Shown here in pieces: positions 25,211 to 53,700 of a DNA stretch of 64,000 nucleotides (position 1 is its first letter; each line of letters opens with the position of its first letter). Position numbers and translations under genes: made by a program. Source of the stretch: Aquila chrysaetos chrysaetos (lineage: Eukaryota > Chordata > Aves > Accipitriformes > Accipitridae); contig NC_044014.1 of the NCBI RefSeq assembly GCF_900496995.4, positions 23,954,234 through 24,018,233 on the forward strand, written 5' to 3'. The notes below the pieces were generated by a model. The model was not told the origin of the DNA, did not search any database, and worked only from the letters and a program-made list of their open reading frames with translations.

Positions 25211-26073
25211 AGCTAGATCCAAGCAGTTCAGAAAGACATGGATATCAACTCTATTCATTTCTCCCAGTACAACTGATTTCTTAGCCTCATCCCCCAAATG
25301 TTTTTTAGGCAGGGTGTGGAGGTTTTACATAGTTACTCCAGAAAGCGAAGGATTCATGGTGTAATTTCTCACCTCTTAAAGAGGTATTTAAGACAACAAT
25401 CTCATTTTAAGGGTGTATTTTATTACAGCATTGTTAGCATTGTATTTAATTGTGGCATAGCATTTACTGTAGCATCATAACTGGCCTTTATTCCAGTTGT
25501 GATATAGATACTTTTCAAATCTAATACTAATAGCTTAATCTCTCTGGTTCATTTTGGTTTTGACAAGCTGAAACGTGGGCTAGGATTCAGCTTTAACTGT
25601 GTTGGTCCAAGTAAAGTAGTTGTAAATGCAGTTAGAATTTTACATGTTCTTTATAGTTGTACATTCAGGATTCACAATGAAACATCTGTGGGTTTCACTT
25701 GTCAGTGTGTTGAGGGAATTGGGTTTCTGATTGTCCCTGTGAAGTCAGAACTTCTGTCCCATCCATCAGTGTCTCTGTGCTATCAGCAATACGAAATACA
25801 GGCTGTAGAGAGACTTGACTATTGAGTAACACACCTCTTCTGTTGTTCCACATTCTCCATTAAAACCAATGTTTGTATCTTGCTTCAGACATCTTTGCAT
25901 GGTGTGTGCAGACACCATCACGTACGTTATTCTGTCTGCTCAGGAATTTCTTAGGCTGATGCTCCAGTCCCAGGCTGAATGCCAAAAAAAGAGATTCTAA
26001 TGCAGACAGCAGTTAACTGGCAGGAAGCTATTACAATTCTCCTTGTGTAGCTTGCCTTTCTCTTTCTCAGCCT

Positions 26074-26093
26074 CCCCCCCCCCCCCCCCCCCC
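26074..26093 (+). repeat. 20-base poly-C tract
   Basis: An uninterrupted run of 20 C in AT-rich surroundings. Long C/G homopolymers are rare and error-prone in assemblies, so the length is uncertain. Confidence 0.85.
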
Positions 26094-26912
26094 ATTTTTC
26101 TTGGAATTACTTAAGAGAGAGCAACTTTTGAAGGTGAATGTAGCTGAAGGTGCTGCCACCATTAGCTAATGTAATTTGGAAAAAGGGAGGTTGATTTACA
26201 GGGACTGCAGTTCAGCTTCTCTTATGTCCTAGTATTTGCATCTTTCCTTTTTACTGTTGTGCAAATCTACTTAGTAATTGCAGCAGGCAAATGCAGCAAA
26301 GTGGGTATCAGTAGGGGTAACTAGAAGAGGCAAAACCAAGAGCAGCTGAACCTCACATGAACTGGAATACTGAGAAGTACTTCATCTCCCTGTCTTGAAT
26401 TTGCAAGATTTCTAATGCTTAGAGTTGCAGGATGCAAGCCTTCTAGCCTAATTTGAACGTGTCAGCTTGTTTTTTCTTCTCCACTGGTAGCCAAGCTCGA
26501 ATGATAGCTCATTTCCCGTCCCATCAGAAAAAATGGAAGCAGAGAAACATCCCTCTTACCAAAATGTTTCAGAACTTCCAGACAGCCTGTTTGGACCTAC
26601 AGAGATGGAAATTTGCTTCTAAAGAGGACCAAAAGACATCTTTTGTTTACTTGAAAATGTCTTCTCATATTCTTTAAATTGGACTCTTAAGAAAATACTA
26701 TTTTAACGGTAACACAAAAATAATTATAGAATTGGACATACCAGAATATATATTGGATCTGCAGATGCAGTGAATTCTAGTATTGATACTGATGCAATAA
26801 ATTACAGTAATGATACTGAGAATATTCTGGTATTGGTCTGGTGATGTTTAAATCAAGGTAACAAAATTTCCAATGTCTTGTTAACTTCCTTGACTGGGCA
26901 GAGGCAAGTGGC

Positions 26913-26938
26913 TTTTTTTTTTTTTTTTTTTTTTTTTT
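26913..26938 (+). repeat. 26-base poly-T tract
   Basis: An uninterrupted run of 26 T. It could be the reverse of a poly-A tail, but no retroposed body is recognisable on its flank. Confidence 0.85.
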
Positions 26939-27849
26939 ATGTCGATAGCTAGGAGGTTGAATATATTCTTTTCATCCAAAGCAATGTGCTATGCAAAAAA
27001 TCCTTCCAACGTTCCTGTGGAAGAAAAATTATTCTTCCTGTGTTCTCCAGTGACAAGGGAGATTGGTGGTGCCTGAAGGAGCCCTGATACGGTGATAAGG
27101 TGGCTTATTCAGTGACTGCTATATGACGAGCATCTGAGTATTTTAGGTCCCCACTCCGATGTCTAACTCCTCAGTTCTCTCCATCTACCTTGTCCCTTAT
27201 GCTGTGCAGACATCTGTTTGTACCTCGGCCCTGGAAATGTTACCGTGCCTTCTGTATTACCTGCCATTTTCAGCTGGGGACGTAAGGGCTCCAGAATCAG
27301 CCAGATGAGTTGAGGACTTTCAGGGATTTAAGTCCTACACTAGGGAAGAAAATTCTGGGAACAGTGGGATTCTCCGCTCATACCGAGTATGAGGCTGTGA
27401 GAATGCCAGCAGCATTTCAGAAGCAGCAGTTCCAGTACCTTCTTGGAAGACAGGGTAGGAACATCAGTGAACAACGCAGGAGAGACTCAGCTGTTAGTAT
27501 GTAATGGAGAGAGATGATGGGCTGGGAGTGAAGTGGTGTTGAGTCTCAAGCACCAAGAAAAGTTTCCATACAGTTGCAAAAGAATTCCTTAAGTTCCATT
27601 TGAATCACTTGAAACGGTGATGATTTCTCCTGCTCTGGTTGAAGCGTGTATGTATGCTCCTTCACGGGTTAGGTTTGCTGCAGAAGAAGTTTCGAGATGT
27701 GAATTGCTGCAGTTGTCACGGGGTGGTTCCCCATGGCACAGAAACCATAGGCAGTGAGAAGGCAGTTAATTTTCACGGCCTTTGCCCGGAGGAACGGGGT
27801 GGGGGAGGAAAAACGAGGTTACACCACAAACGGATCGATTTGCCCTTTA

Positions 27850-28450
27850 ACGGGATGAGACGACGTTACCTGTCGGCCACCGGGCTCGGTCCCCCGGCGG
27901 ACGCCGCCCCTCGCAGGCCGTGGTAACGGGACCGGGACCGGGAGGCTGTCGCGGCGGACCCTCCCGCCACGGCGGCGGCCGGAGCCGGCGGCCGCAGGCG
28001 CCGGGCCGCGCAGGCGCCCGCCGGGTGGGCGGGGCCGGCTCGCCGCGCGGCCTGTCGCAAAGAGGATGGCGGCGCCCGTCTACCCGGCCTGGGTCACCCG
28101 CTGGGTCTCTGGGCAGTGGCGGCAGAAGAAGCGGCCCCCGGCTATCCGCCCGACCCGGCCGCTGGTGCTGGCCAACAAGGTGGCGAACCGCAGGGAGCAG
28201 GCGGGAGGTGAGTTCCCGGCGCCAGGCCGTTAAACGCCCCCTCCCCGGGGAGAAACGGACGGGGGCGGCCGGGCGGGCCCCCGCCCCCGCGGGGTAGGCC
28301 TGCCGCCGTCGGGCCCTCAGCGTCGCTCCCGGGCGCCGTCCCACCGCGGGCCGGCGGGAAGGGCTGCGGTGGTGTCAGGGCTGGGTCGAGCTGGCGGTCG
28401 GAAGCTCCTTGCGCTCCGCGGAGCGGCGGAGGGGCAGCGGGTCTGGTTTG
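27850..28450 (+). promoter_or_regulatory. CHCHD1: CpG island promoter of CHCHD1
   Basis: A sharp GC- and CpG-rich block flanks the CHCHD1 start at 28066 and extends into its first intron. No TATA box is evident. Long open frames on both strands inside it are compositional. Confidence 0.75.
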
Positions 28451-30445
28451 TGCCGTAGAGTTAGCACACGGGTTCTTTTGAAGAGGTTACTTCCTCGTAC
28501 AACAACCCTAGATTTGCGTCCTGTGGTACTCTGTACGTGAGTCAGGCGCGCGAAGTACTTTGTTACATCTCAACATAGCATTTACCTTAAGAACTCAGCC
28601 AGCGGTTGGGTGGCTGCGATGGTGCTAATCTTTGTGCCAGCAACATCTTCTCTACGCAAAACGAAAGATGAGATCTTTACTTTAGTGTTGGTTTTTCTCA
28701 CCTGCCTCAACCCCATCTTAAACTTCTCTCTGGAGATTTATGCGCTGTGGAGGCTGTTAGCGTGACGTCCCAAACAGCTGAGATTTTGGTTGTGTCTTTC
28801 CCTTCTAGAGGCAACATGCATTACGGAGATGTCAGTAATGATGGCCTGCTGGAAACAGAATGACTTCAGCGATACAGCTTGCGCTGAGGAGATCCGGATG
28901 TTTCTATGACTGCGTGGCAAAGGCAGAAGTAATTAAGGCCTCTTTTGCGTTCTTAAAGGCTGGTAGTAGGAAGGGACAAAGCCCCCAATCGTTTTTTGTG
29001 TGCCAACAGTAATAATGTTCTCTGAACAGTTTGATTGGTGCTGTAACCCATTTGAGCTGTAGGAGAAATGCAGGATGATGTAGATCAAACATGCAGTCCG
29101 TCCTTTTTGAATGTAGAAGTTAAATTAAATTAGAATTAAAATGAAGGACCGTAGGAAGGGACTGGATGTTTGGTATGTTCTAACTAAGGATGAAACAAGA
29201 GTCGCATCCAGTCCTTTTTGGGCTGTCAAATTCTTGAAGTAGACCTCAGCTGCTGTCAACTGACCCTAACCTAGGCCATTTATTTTGATTTTTTCCAGTT
29301 TTTAATCTCTAAAGTTTCAGCACTAATGAAGCAATAACAGTCACTGCTCTTCTCCATAGTACAGGATAGTTCTGAATGAGGGAGAGTACGATTTGGAGCT
29401 GTTAAGTAGAACAGTGATTTGTATGGTGCGAGATGTGGATTGCATTGTAAATGGGGAGATGTACAGTGTAGGTAAGTTTCCGCAACTGCTCTGATTCATA
29501 AAATTAAGAAATAGCTGACTCGGGTACCAATCCAATACTTGCATTATCTAGACAGTGGGGGAGAGTGGTAAGTTAGGATTCCCAAATTCCAGTCTGTCAA
29601 AAATCTGTATATAGTTCTGTGCTTGCGGGGCTGAGGGTGCAGAAAAGGTGGTAGAAAAATAACCAGTGGTTTCAGTAATCCTCATAACAAACAGAATTTT
29701 CAGGATACATGAGGTAGTCTACAGCTATTCTCCATTCTCTGAAAATTAGGAGTTCTTTTAGGCTGTTTCTGGCTTCAAAGGCTAGACGTTTTCTTGAAAA
29801 ATAAATTTCATATTGTCTGGAAATTAGAGGTTTCCAGCTATATGATAACCTTGAAATCAAGTCAGTTTCAAAAGCAGACTAAAGGTAAGTATATGTACTA
29901 AACTTGTCCTTAAACTGATTTTGGGTTTCAATCTTTTTTCAGTAACAGTACCATCATTTAATGAATAGTTATTTACTGTTGCTGTTTGACAGCACAAGTG
30001 AAAAATGGTCCACAATTTATTTGGTAGATTACAAAGAATCAAATTGAATAACAGAAAGTAAAAAGAAAAAATCTGAGTTGTTACTGTAAGTATGTAATAT
30101 TGTTAACTAAGAATGTGGAAGAATGTCATCTTCACAAGATGTCAGTGAGTCATTAATTACATCATTTAAAGGTCATCAGCTTTTGAAAGCCTTGTGATTA
30201 TTGAGCCAAGTGTTCCTTAAAGAAATAGCATTCTTCTGAAACATCCCAGTACAATTAGTAGTAGTCTTTGGGGGTGAGCGTCAGCTCTGCAAATAAACAG
30301 AGGTAATATTTTGAGGTTTCTTTTTCTCTTTCAGAAGGAGCGCAAGGATCAAAATGCGGAGACCCTGTCACCCAGGGGAAGCTTAACTTCAAGCAAAGTG
30401 AACAAGCTCCTGAGGAGGTTTCCTCAGATCACACGTTATGTATAA
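28066..30445 (+). CDS. CHCHD1: CHCHD1, mitochondrial small-ribosomal-subunit protein mS37 (3 exons)
   Basis: CHCHD1 is a twin-CX9C protein of the mitochondrial small ribosomal subunit. Exons 28066-28207, 28809-28928 and 30335-30445 give about 123 residues (human 118). The N-terminus is basic, with [14 protein letters not shown] matching the family's PLILANRV stretch. The helix-turn-helix core has C-x9-C ([11 protein letters not shown]) and a second C-x9-C that is restored only if one T of TTT at 28901-28903 is ignored; as written, the frame stops at TGA within the second helix. Dropping that base also gives the exact phase needed for exon 3, whose [11 protein letters not shown] end matches the human C-terminus. 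The extra T is therefore probably a sequencing or assembly error. Gene order after FUT11 agrees with human 10q22. Confidence 0.93.
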
Positions 30446-30715
30446 TGTGCTTTACTAAAGGGACTGCGGACAAGCAATTAAAGTTGGAGTCTTTCGCAAA
30501 AAAGTGAAAAGTAGACTAGAGTGAGTATTTGATGTCAAGTGTTACCCGTCAGCACTGCTGTATGGATCTTGACTGCACCTTTGTTTCCAGAGCGAAAAAC
30601 ACCCATCTTGACCATCAGCTGACTTTGTTCATGAGGTTCTTGGGTCTTAGGGTCCTAGGATTTCTGCAGTATGTTGTTCAGCTAGCCACAGCGTGGAGTC
30701 AGGTCCTGACTGTGA

Positions 30716-30721
30716 AATAAA
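30716..30721 (+). terminator. CHCHD1: Candidate CHCHD1 polyadenylation signal
   Basis: AATAAA lies 271 bases after the CHCHD1 stop and is the first canonical hexamer downstream, giving a short 3'UTR typical of small mitochondrial-protein genes. Confidence 0.6.
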
Positions 30722-30739
30722 ATCTTATAGAAATGCATG

Positions 30740-33700
30740 TAAATGCCTTTTCTAACAGTTAGGGGGTGACTTTTCCTCATGTATAAGCTTCTGACTAACT
30801 TCTGAGCTGCTATCAAAAAGTGCTCAGGCCCAGACATTGAGCCAACTTAAAATTGATAGTAATCTCATGACTCGTACTCCTACATACATATACACAGTTT
30901 GGTTCCTCTTGAAATTTTTTTAATTCCTGCTGCTGTACAAGAAGGCTGTAGAATGAGGAAGAAATCTCCAGCAAAATACCTTGTTAATACACAATACGTT
31001 GGTAAGGGTCAAATACAACTTTAACATAGAAGCTTGTGAATTAAGCTGTCTGATTGCAGGTGGGACAGGTATGGTGCCATGTCAGATTGATTATGTGGTC
31101 TGTACTATAATAAAATAATGCAAGACTGTTTGGTGTGGGTGACTCATAATCTACAACAAAATATTCCATTGTTATGGTAAAAAACCTAAAAGGGAGAGAA
31201 AAAGTTCAAGCATGGACTGATACTGAAATCATGTAATTAATTACTGGGTTTGATTTGTTTGGGGTTTTTTTCACTAGAGTACCACAAAACTGCAGGCAGA
31301 TCCCTGTTGTTTTAGGACCACTACCTAACCGGTAAGAAAAATGCAGTGCCTCAGAATGCTAATGATAAAACCATTTATGTCGCTAATTCTTTGGGCTGTA
31401 AAGAAAAAGCAGAGTAAGAGGAGCATCAGGCATATACAGACTGTGTGATTACCCACACGTGACTGTAGAGTTTGCATGGAGCTGGAGCTGACTTCTCTGG
31501 AGCCCCAGGCCAATACCTGTTCATCACATAAATATTGATCAAGTGTATGCTTTCAATTTATTGAAGCGATTTTAATTTACCTGTTACTTAAAATGGCTCA
31601 TTAGTGGGTAATCCCACAGGGTAGCTTATTCTGTTGTTGCTGTTATGGCATAATTGGGTCTTTCAGAGGGCTTGGGGTCAGTAGGAACATGATGTCCACA
31701 CCTAAGTTTGAGGAAGCACTTTGGTTCTATGACATTTTGCATTTTCAGTCCAAAAGACACTCTCTGAAAAGGAGCTACTTGCTGATTCTTTGTTTCTGAA
31801 GGAGACAAGCTAAGTTGGGGGTGAAGAACCGATGAATACTAAATTCACTTCTGTTGATGATGTTTTTTCTTTCTTTGTATTAAAACTTACAAGTATAGTT
31901 TTGCACGTCTTAAGCTAGCAGCTGTGCTAAATGTACCAAATTCTAGTATCTGTGAAGAACTGTCTCATCAGAGAAACTAATACTTTTTTGTTGTATTTTT
32001 ACTTTTGAAATTTTGCGCAGCTCCCACTAATCTGGACAGCCATTTTTGGATTTTACTGCTTCACAGTGAACTTCACAAGTTCAGTTGTTTGGGATTTTTT
32101 CTGAACTTTTATATGTCTTCTGTAAGCTTGAAATTACTATGCTAAGGTTTTCCAGTCCTTAAAGGAATGCATTTATTTGGAGGAAGAAGGAAGGAAAGAG
32201 AATGCTTTTCAGATGGATGCAGGTTTTACAGTGCTGCTTTTAACAGTACTCTAGCAGTTCTTTTGGCTCAGGATACCATGCTGCAACCAGAAAACCGCCA
32301 GTTACTGATTGTCCTTGGCAATTTGAGCTGCTGCCATTTCCCTGTATCTCACTGTTAAGCTTATATTGGGTGTTCAAACACGTTCTGTGACATGCTTATG
32401 TTGGTGATCATTCCATTAATAGTTCATGTGCGTAACTGCAGTGAATGACACTGTCCTCTCTGAGTTCAGGGCTTGTACCACGCCATGATGCTGTTGCTGG
32501 GGAATAAAAGAACACTGGGTTCTGGTGCTGAGCCCACTGGTTAAGAACATTGCTGCAGAGACCTGTATGTGATTGCGTGGTGGGGAAAGAATTAAACAAA
32601 AGCTGACTAGCTGTTCTACCCTCCTAAGTCGGATTTACAGGATTTAAGCAAATCTGCTGGAATTCCTTGATCTTATTCCTGTTCCTTACAGCTTGAGTAT
32701 TATACCAGCTCTGGGTATGATTGCTGTTAACTACCTCTCTTTTTAGGCTTTCACTGAAGATCTCTTGTGGAGGAAGCATTGATGTTTCAGCTGGTTTTGA
32801 TGAATAGTAGTCCTGCCAGTTCAGGAGAAATAGGTTGAATTCCAGAGAGCCAAGAACATTTTAGAAGATGGTACTTCTTGTTCGGAAGCATCAATACAGA
32901 ATAATCTGGAAAAATCAAGACAGACTCTGTAGGGAATCATAGACTTACTGTTATAGAACTGTGCTTATATCAAGGTGAGAAGGTGATTTGTGTTAAATAG
33001 TGGACTTAGGTATTTACAGCCACTTCAAACTTGCTCATACAGGAAAGTTCAAGATCTGTTTTACCTTATCTTCAGATACGTTACCTATCTAAACTGCCAT
33101 AGTTATATTGGTATAATTTCCTTCTTGGTCTTCCTCTCCACCTTGGAGAGGGCCATGTAGCCATGAGAAGCTTTTGAGAATCTGAGTTCCATCTCTCTCA
33201 AGAAAATGTCATTACCTGTGCCAGGAAACCGAGGGGAGTCTTGGCAAGAAGGAAACAGTTCCAAAAGAGGACCCGCCACAGAGGAGACAACTGCAAAACC
33301 CACTACATCTTCACACAGTTTGTCATTCCTCCAGAAACAATACCAAACTTGAACTTCTGTTGCATTTGGTGCACTGGTCTGTGTTTCCTTTAAAATCACT
33401 TTATCTAGGAAAGCCTTGCCTTGAGAGGGAAGCAACTTAGAAGCTACTGTGAGAGAAATCCAGTACAGGCTTTTACTAGAGGTTTTAAGCCCTATTAGTA
33501 TGTGTCAGAGGGCTAAATAGGTGAGTGTCTTACGGGAGTTCTGAAGGGGCATCAACGACCTCTCTACTTCTAAGAAGCAGATTTCTCTGAATGCTAGTAG
33601 ATTTTCTGTTCATGCCTCCAGTATATCCTTTCCTCGTGTTTTCACTGGAGTAAGTGGTTCTAAATTCCAACACATTCCCGTATTTTCATTTTGTTTTGCT

Positions 33701-34700
33701 CTTTTTTTGCCAGTGCTGCCTGAGAGTTGCAGCGTGCTGTAGCATCTAAGCTATTTCCATCCTCTGTTGCTCAGATCATCTGCCTCCCTCGCTATGAGGA
33801 TACAGGAGATTTGCTCCTAATTAACTGAGTGTAATTCTTGGCCAAATCCACTGTGTCCAGAATGCACCGTGGTACAAATCCACTCCAGAAAGGGCTCCCT
33901 CCTAGCACTCGTCGACTCCTCTAGAAGATCCAGCATGTAGTAGAATTTCCTTGCATTTGGTGAGTGACTGAGGATGAGGCAACACAAAACTGTCATGTGA
34001 AGTGAGTAATGGGGCAGTAAGTGAGGGAAGAAATAGAGAGGCTTTTTGTCAAGCCAATGGATTTTTATCAGCCCTTTCCTTGTTTCTACGCTGAAGGTGT
34101 CTTCAGAAATGCTGCTCAGCAGACTTGGCCAGAGGTGAGCTCATTTCTTAAGGTGACCTTCATGTTTCATGCCGCAGAACACCAGGAGTTAATCCCTCCA
34201 AAATCAGAATATAAATACGGGAAATGTCCATTAGACTGGGCTGAGGGAAAGTGTAAAAAAATTTTGAAAATTGTAAAAAAAGAGTGAACAGCTTTAAACG
34301 GACCCATTTCCTTCTTAGATTTAATAATGTTTGAAACTTATTGTAGCCTCTAACCCTAATTCATATGAAGGGGCAGTAGGCTGAAAACACTAAAAAAACC
34401 CATAGGATTGTTCATCGCAATACAATAATGATCAACCCTCTGGAAAGCATCTTAGCCAATTGAGAGAAAATAACTTTACAGCCCAAGGTCAAGGAGACGC
34501 TTGCTGGAAAAGATCTCTGGAGGCAATACCGGTGATGGCGAGATGCAGGGCTGAAAACTGGGAATGCACCCTGGAGGGGGCTGTGCCACCTGTGGGTTTC
34601 CCATGGGGAGATCTGGAAGCTGCTTAACGCGAAGCGTTCTGGGTCCCGTTTACCTGGGTTCCAATCTGCGGAGAGTTTGACCTCAGGAAGCTGCAAGCGG
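30740..34700. other. Intergenic region between CHCHD1 and the neurotrypsin-like gene
   Basis: No supported gene. Open frames at 33103-33435 (minus, 110 codons) and 34021-34287 (plus, 88 codons) have no homology I recognise. The second ends about 0.5 kb before the next CpG island and has no clear splice sites. Confidence 0.55.
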
Positions 34701-35453
34701 CTAATCGAGGAGGCAGCGGTGGGGGGATAAAGTCCAGATTCCTTCCAACGAGTCTAATCTCTGGCAAGCGTGCGCGCACAAGCCGTTTCCTTTCCGAGTT
34801 GCGTTGCTGGAGGTTTTGCGGTAGGATACGGCCCCAGCTCCCCGCCGTGGCCGCAGCCCTTGCGCCTCGGGGAGAGAAGGAAGAGGCGGCTGGAAGGGGG
34901 AAGGAGGCATTGCAGGAGAGGAGAGGAGGGGAGAGGCGAGGGGAGAGCGGCGAGCCCCGGCGCTGGGTAGGCAGGGGCGGAGAGGCGGAGGCTGGCCCCG
35001 GGGAGAAGCGCGTACCTGGAGCGGGCAGAGAGGCCGGGGGAGAGGGGGCGAGGGAGGGGACAGCGGGGTGCGGAGCCGGCTGAGGGCTGCGCCCCACCCG
35101 CGCTGCCGCCTCCCGGTTCGAAGGGTGCTCGGGAAATTCTGGGGCATGTTCTCCGCCCTTCTCTCTCTCTCTCTTCTTTTTCCCCTTTCCGAGGAGAAGA
35201 AGCAAGAAGGCGTGGGGAGAGGAAGGGGAAAGTGAAATTCTAAGATGCTGCTGGGAACTTTGATCCCTTCCCTCACGTCCCTTTCCCCGCACAGAGATGG
35301 AAGAGGCATCCCGCTCCCTCCGGTGCGGAGCGGCTAGTGCCCTGCTCCCGGGGAAACCCAGCTGCAGAGCCCGGGCGGGAGGCAGCAGCTGAGCCCGGCG
35401 GCTGAACGAGCATGTGATGCTTGAAGAAGCTTCTGCCCACTTTGCGCACAGGG

Positions 35454-50713
<15,260 letters not shown>

Positions 50714-53700
50714 AAATGTCTGAGCTCTAGGAACTTCAGCGTATGGTCCTTTTGCCCTGCAGCAGCAGAAGGCTGCGGCTTCTGGCCTGTGACTGATGGA
50801 GATTTATTTTGTTGTTGGACACTGGGAAAAGACTTTAATGTCGAACTGGGAGAAAAACAGCTATGGCTGATTCTTTAAAGTCTTTGGTTTCACTTTAGTC
50901 CATAATCTCTGAGCAGAGAAAGCAGGTGCACACTGGTAAGAATGATACGTCTATGTTGTTCTGACTACCTGAGCCCTGTAATGGAATCACACTTGTTCCT
51001 TTGCCCTGGCACACAGAAATGGTAGAAGTGGAGAGATACCTGCCTCTGTAAATCTGTTCCTGTTTTTGTATGTTTGCACAGTTGAAAAACGCTGCAAGGA
51101 GAAGTAAGATGTTTGGAAGATGACACCAGACGCTGGCATAGTGGAAGTCTTCAGATATTTTTTCATAACAGCTCTCTTCAGTTCCAGGAATCAGAAGTTT
51201 TGAGCTGAGCTGAGGAACAGGCCAACAGTTGGGGTTTTTTCCTTCCCTGTTATGTCTCTAGGGGGAACCTTTTCTCTTCTGAATAGTAGGTCTGCTCCCA
51301 TATGATCCCTTTAAAGTGGTTGTCCCTGCTAAGAGAGGCTTGCCCCTCCTGCTGTAATCCTCTATCACACATTTCCAGCTGCCAGATGCTATGGTTTTAT
51401 TGCTGCTTTCTCAATATGGTGGTTCTTTTGTGTTTGGGTTTGGTTTTTTTTTCCTTAAAGCAGCATCTCCTAGAATCGGTTGTTGGTGTGAGAGTAAATC
51501 TTCATTTTTAAGAGACAATAGCTTTCTTGCCCTCATGATTACTGGGAAGAACTTAAAAACGTGACCTCAAAAGGCTGAATAGACATGTTATTTTTCTTTA
51601 AATCCAAATGTAATGTTAATCTCAAACATTCAGGCGTCAAATCATGATTTAACAGCACTGCAGAGTCTTTCTCTTGATACCTTATTCACTATAGTTATTA
51701 GCTGCCCTTTATTTGTGATGTTAGTCTTTAATATCTGTGTGTTCACAGTTCTTCCATGAAACATGGAAATACTCCTGGGGTATAGATGCACCTCAAGCAA
51801 ATTACTCACTCCTTGTATAAAACAGTAAGTGTGCTGCAAAGCAGCTTCCCGCTTTCCTGAAGTGTGTCCTATTCTTGCAACCTCTGGGCTATGCTTCCTC
51901 TCTTCTCTTCTTTGCACTATTTCTCTTTTCATTCCTCTCAGTGGGAGTAAACTGGCTTAACTCGAGGGTATGCAAGCACTGCCATCAATCTGTAGTTCTC
52001 AGCCTGAACAGAAATAATGCTGAGAGAAAGCAGGAGTTATTGAATACTTCAACTCCTTCCTTCCCTCTCATCCAAACAAATGAACAGTTTCCTCTTAGGC
52101 CTTAAGCACTCTTGTAAGTTAATTTATTATTCTTGAGTAGGTAGAAAAATATAAAAATAGGCAGAAGGGTTAAGTGCATTAACAGTTGTGCAGTGCACAG
52201 TGTCTTCTCACTGTGTATAGACAAGCCAGAGAGAAGACAGGTCTGCTCAGGAGCAGGCGCAGTAAGCTTTGATGTATAACCAAGGACCTGAACATGGAGT
52301 AATAATACAGGATGGGACACATGGAACTTGCGCCAGATGTGCATGTTTTGGGTTCGCTCATGCGCTGTAGGATACACAATGACTGGGTCAGGCACTGGCC
52401 TGCTGTTTAGAAGGTCTGCACTCAAGGCACTGATGTGTTCGGTACCTAGGTATTACCAAGGCATGAAGAGAAGGCAGAGCACAGCCTGTGGATTAGCATG
52501 TCATATTACAGGGCATGTGGTGACAAAGTCCTAGAAATTGCCTTGGATTCAATAAGTAGTGACTGCCTAAAGATTTCATTTGTCTTCTATAAAACAGCTT
52601 AATGTAAAGGTGCTGACCTGGCTAGGTGGCTGATTTTTGTGTTTGAGTGCTGAACTAAACAGTTCCATTATAGGGATTATAGGATAGTTGGGCTACCAAT
52701 GTTGCAAAGGACTGTTTAAAGATCCTGCTTGGAAACTTTATTTTAAAAAAGAATTGTAGGAATCTTTAAAACATGCAATGTCAGAACCCCTGCAAACTGG
52801 CCTTTGAGACAGATCTGATCTGTTTGTGCTTTTTCTCTAGGGGCTGAATGTCTGCAGTGCAGCTTGTGCTGATAACTCTGTTTGAAGTGTGAGGCTTGAT
52901 CCTTTGGCAGCACTGTGCTTGGCTCCACGCTGGCTGTGTTGTCCTACAGCTGCTGGCAGAGCGTCCCTAAGACGCAAGCTGCAGACTGCTCCTTATCTCC
53001 CAGGAATTAAAATGACAGGAGGACTGAGGGCAATTGTGTCACAGACCTCTGGTCCCGTAAGGGATTAAATGCCAAGTTCCACACTGGCAGCAACAGTACC
53101 TGTCTGGGAAACGTGGAGGGATTTGGCTTTTACCTTCAGCCTCCCCCAAGCCAGCATGCTACAGCAGCTCAAATGGAGTTTCTGTGCCTTGGGTGCTGTC
53201 ACATCTCTAGTTTACCCTGGTTTGATCTTTCACTTTATAGGCATAACCCCAACAGGCATCAAAACACCCAAAGGATTGAAGCTATGAGGTTATTTCCCTA
53301 AGCCTGTTCAGCTGGTTGCCATTCAGAAGTTAGAATAAATTACCGTGTAACACGAGTGAGACGCAGGCCTGGCATTGTCTTCTGAAATTCCCATGTTCTA
53401 GTTAAAAATATTTCTTTCTCCTAGATCTTGTCACCATGAAAGCTGTGAGAATCCTTGTAATTAACATCCTGTGAGTCCTGCATGAGCCAGGAGGAGGGAA
53501 GGAAGTATCCAATCTCCTTTGCCTACTTTTACACCTTACTGTACTGGTACTGTAGGCAAACCTGCCAATACTCTCCTGAATTGTCCTGACCTGTTTCAGA
53601 GCACCACTATTGCTCTTTACTGTTTAAAGTGGGACCATGGCCCAAACCAAACTCACGTGCTTTGCCACCGAGTCTTACTGGAACTGCCTGGTTGGATGAG

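Larger units (their letters stand above)
19900..27840. other. Intergenic region FUT11-CHCHD1: no gene supported
   Basis: About 8 kb without a coding exon I can defend on either strand. It contains simple tracts (20 C at 26074-26093; 26 T at 26913-26938), a three-copy 10-bp repeat at 25181-25210 and scattered MIR-like scraps (for example about 19950-20010). The longest open frame, 24274-24609 on the minus strand, matches no family I know. Confidence 0.6.

Noticed and set aside
27847-28344. Open frames of 165 and 125 codons on both strands at the CHCHD1 promoter
   Set aside because: Compositional frames in a CpG island, overlapping the real CHCHD1 exon 1.
33103-34287. Open frames of 110 (minus) and 88 (plus) codons before the protease gene
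   Set aside because: No family match and no convincing splice sites; the plus one does not join the protease exon 1 in any supported way.
34624-35309. Minus-strand open frames of 222 and 202 codons
   Set aside because: Low-complexity Pro/Ser/Arg-rich translations of a GC-rich promoter; no splice or start context.
35412-35419. Upstream ATGs before the protease start
   Set aside because: The in-frame ATG at 35412 is followed directly by TGA; the ATG at 35417 is in another frame and yields no signal peptide.
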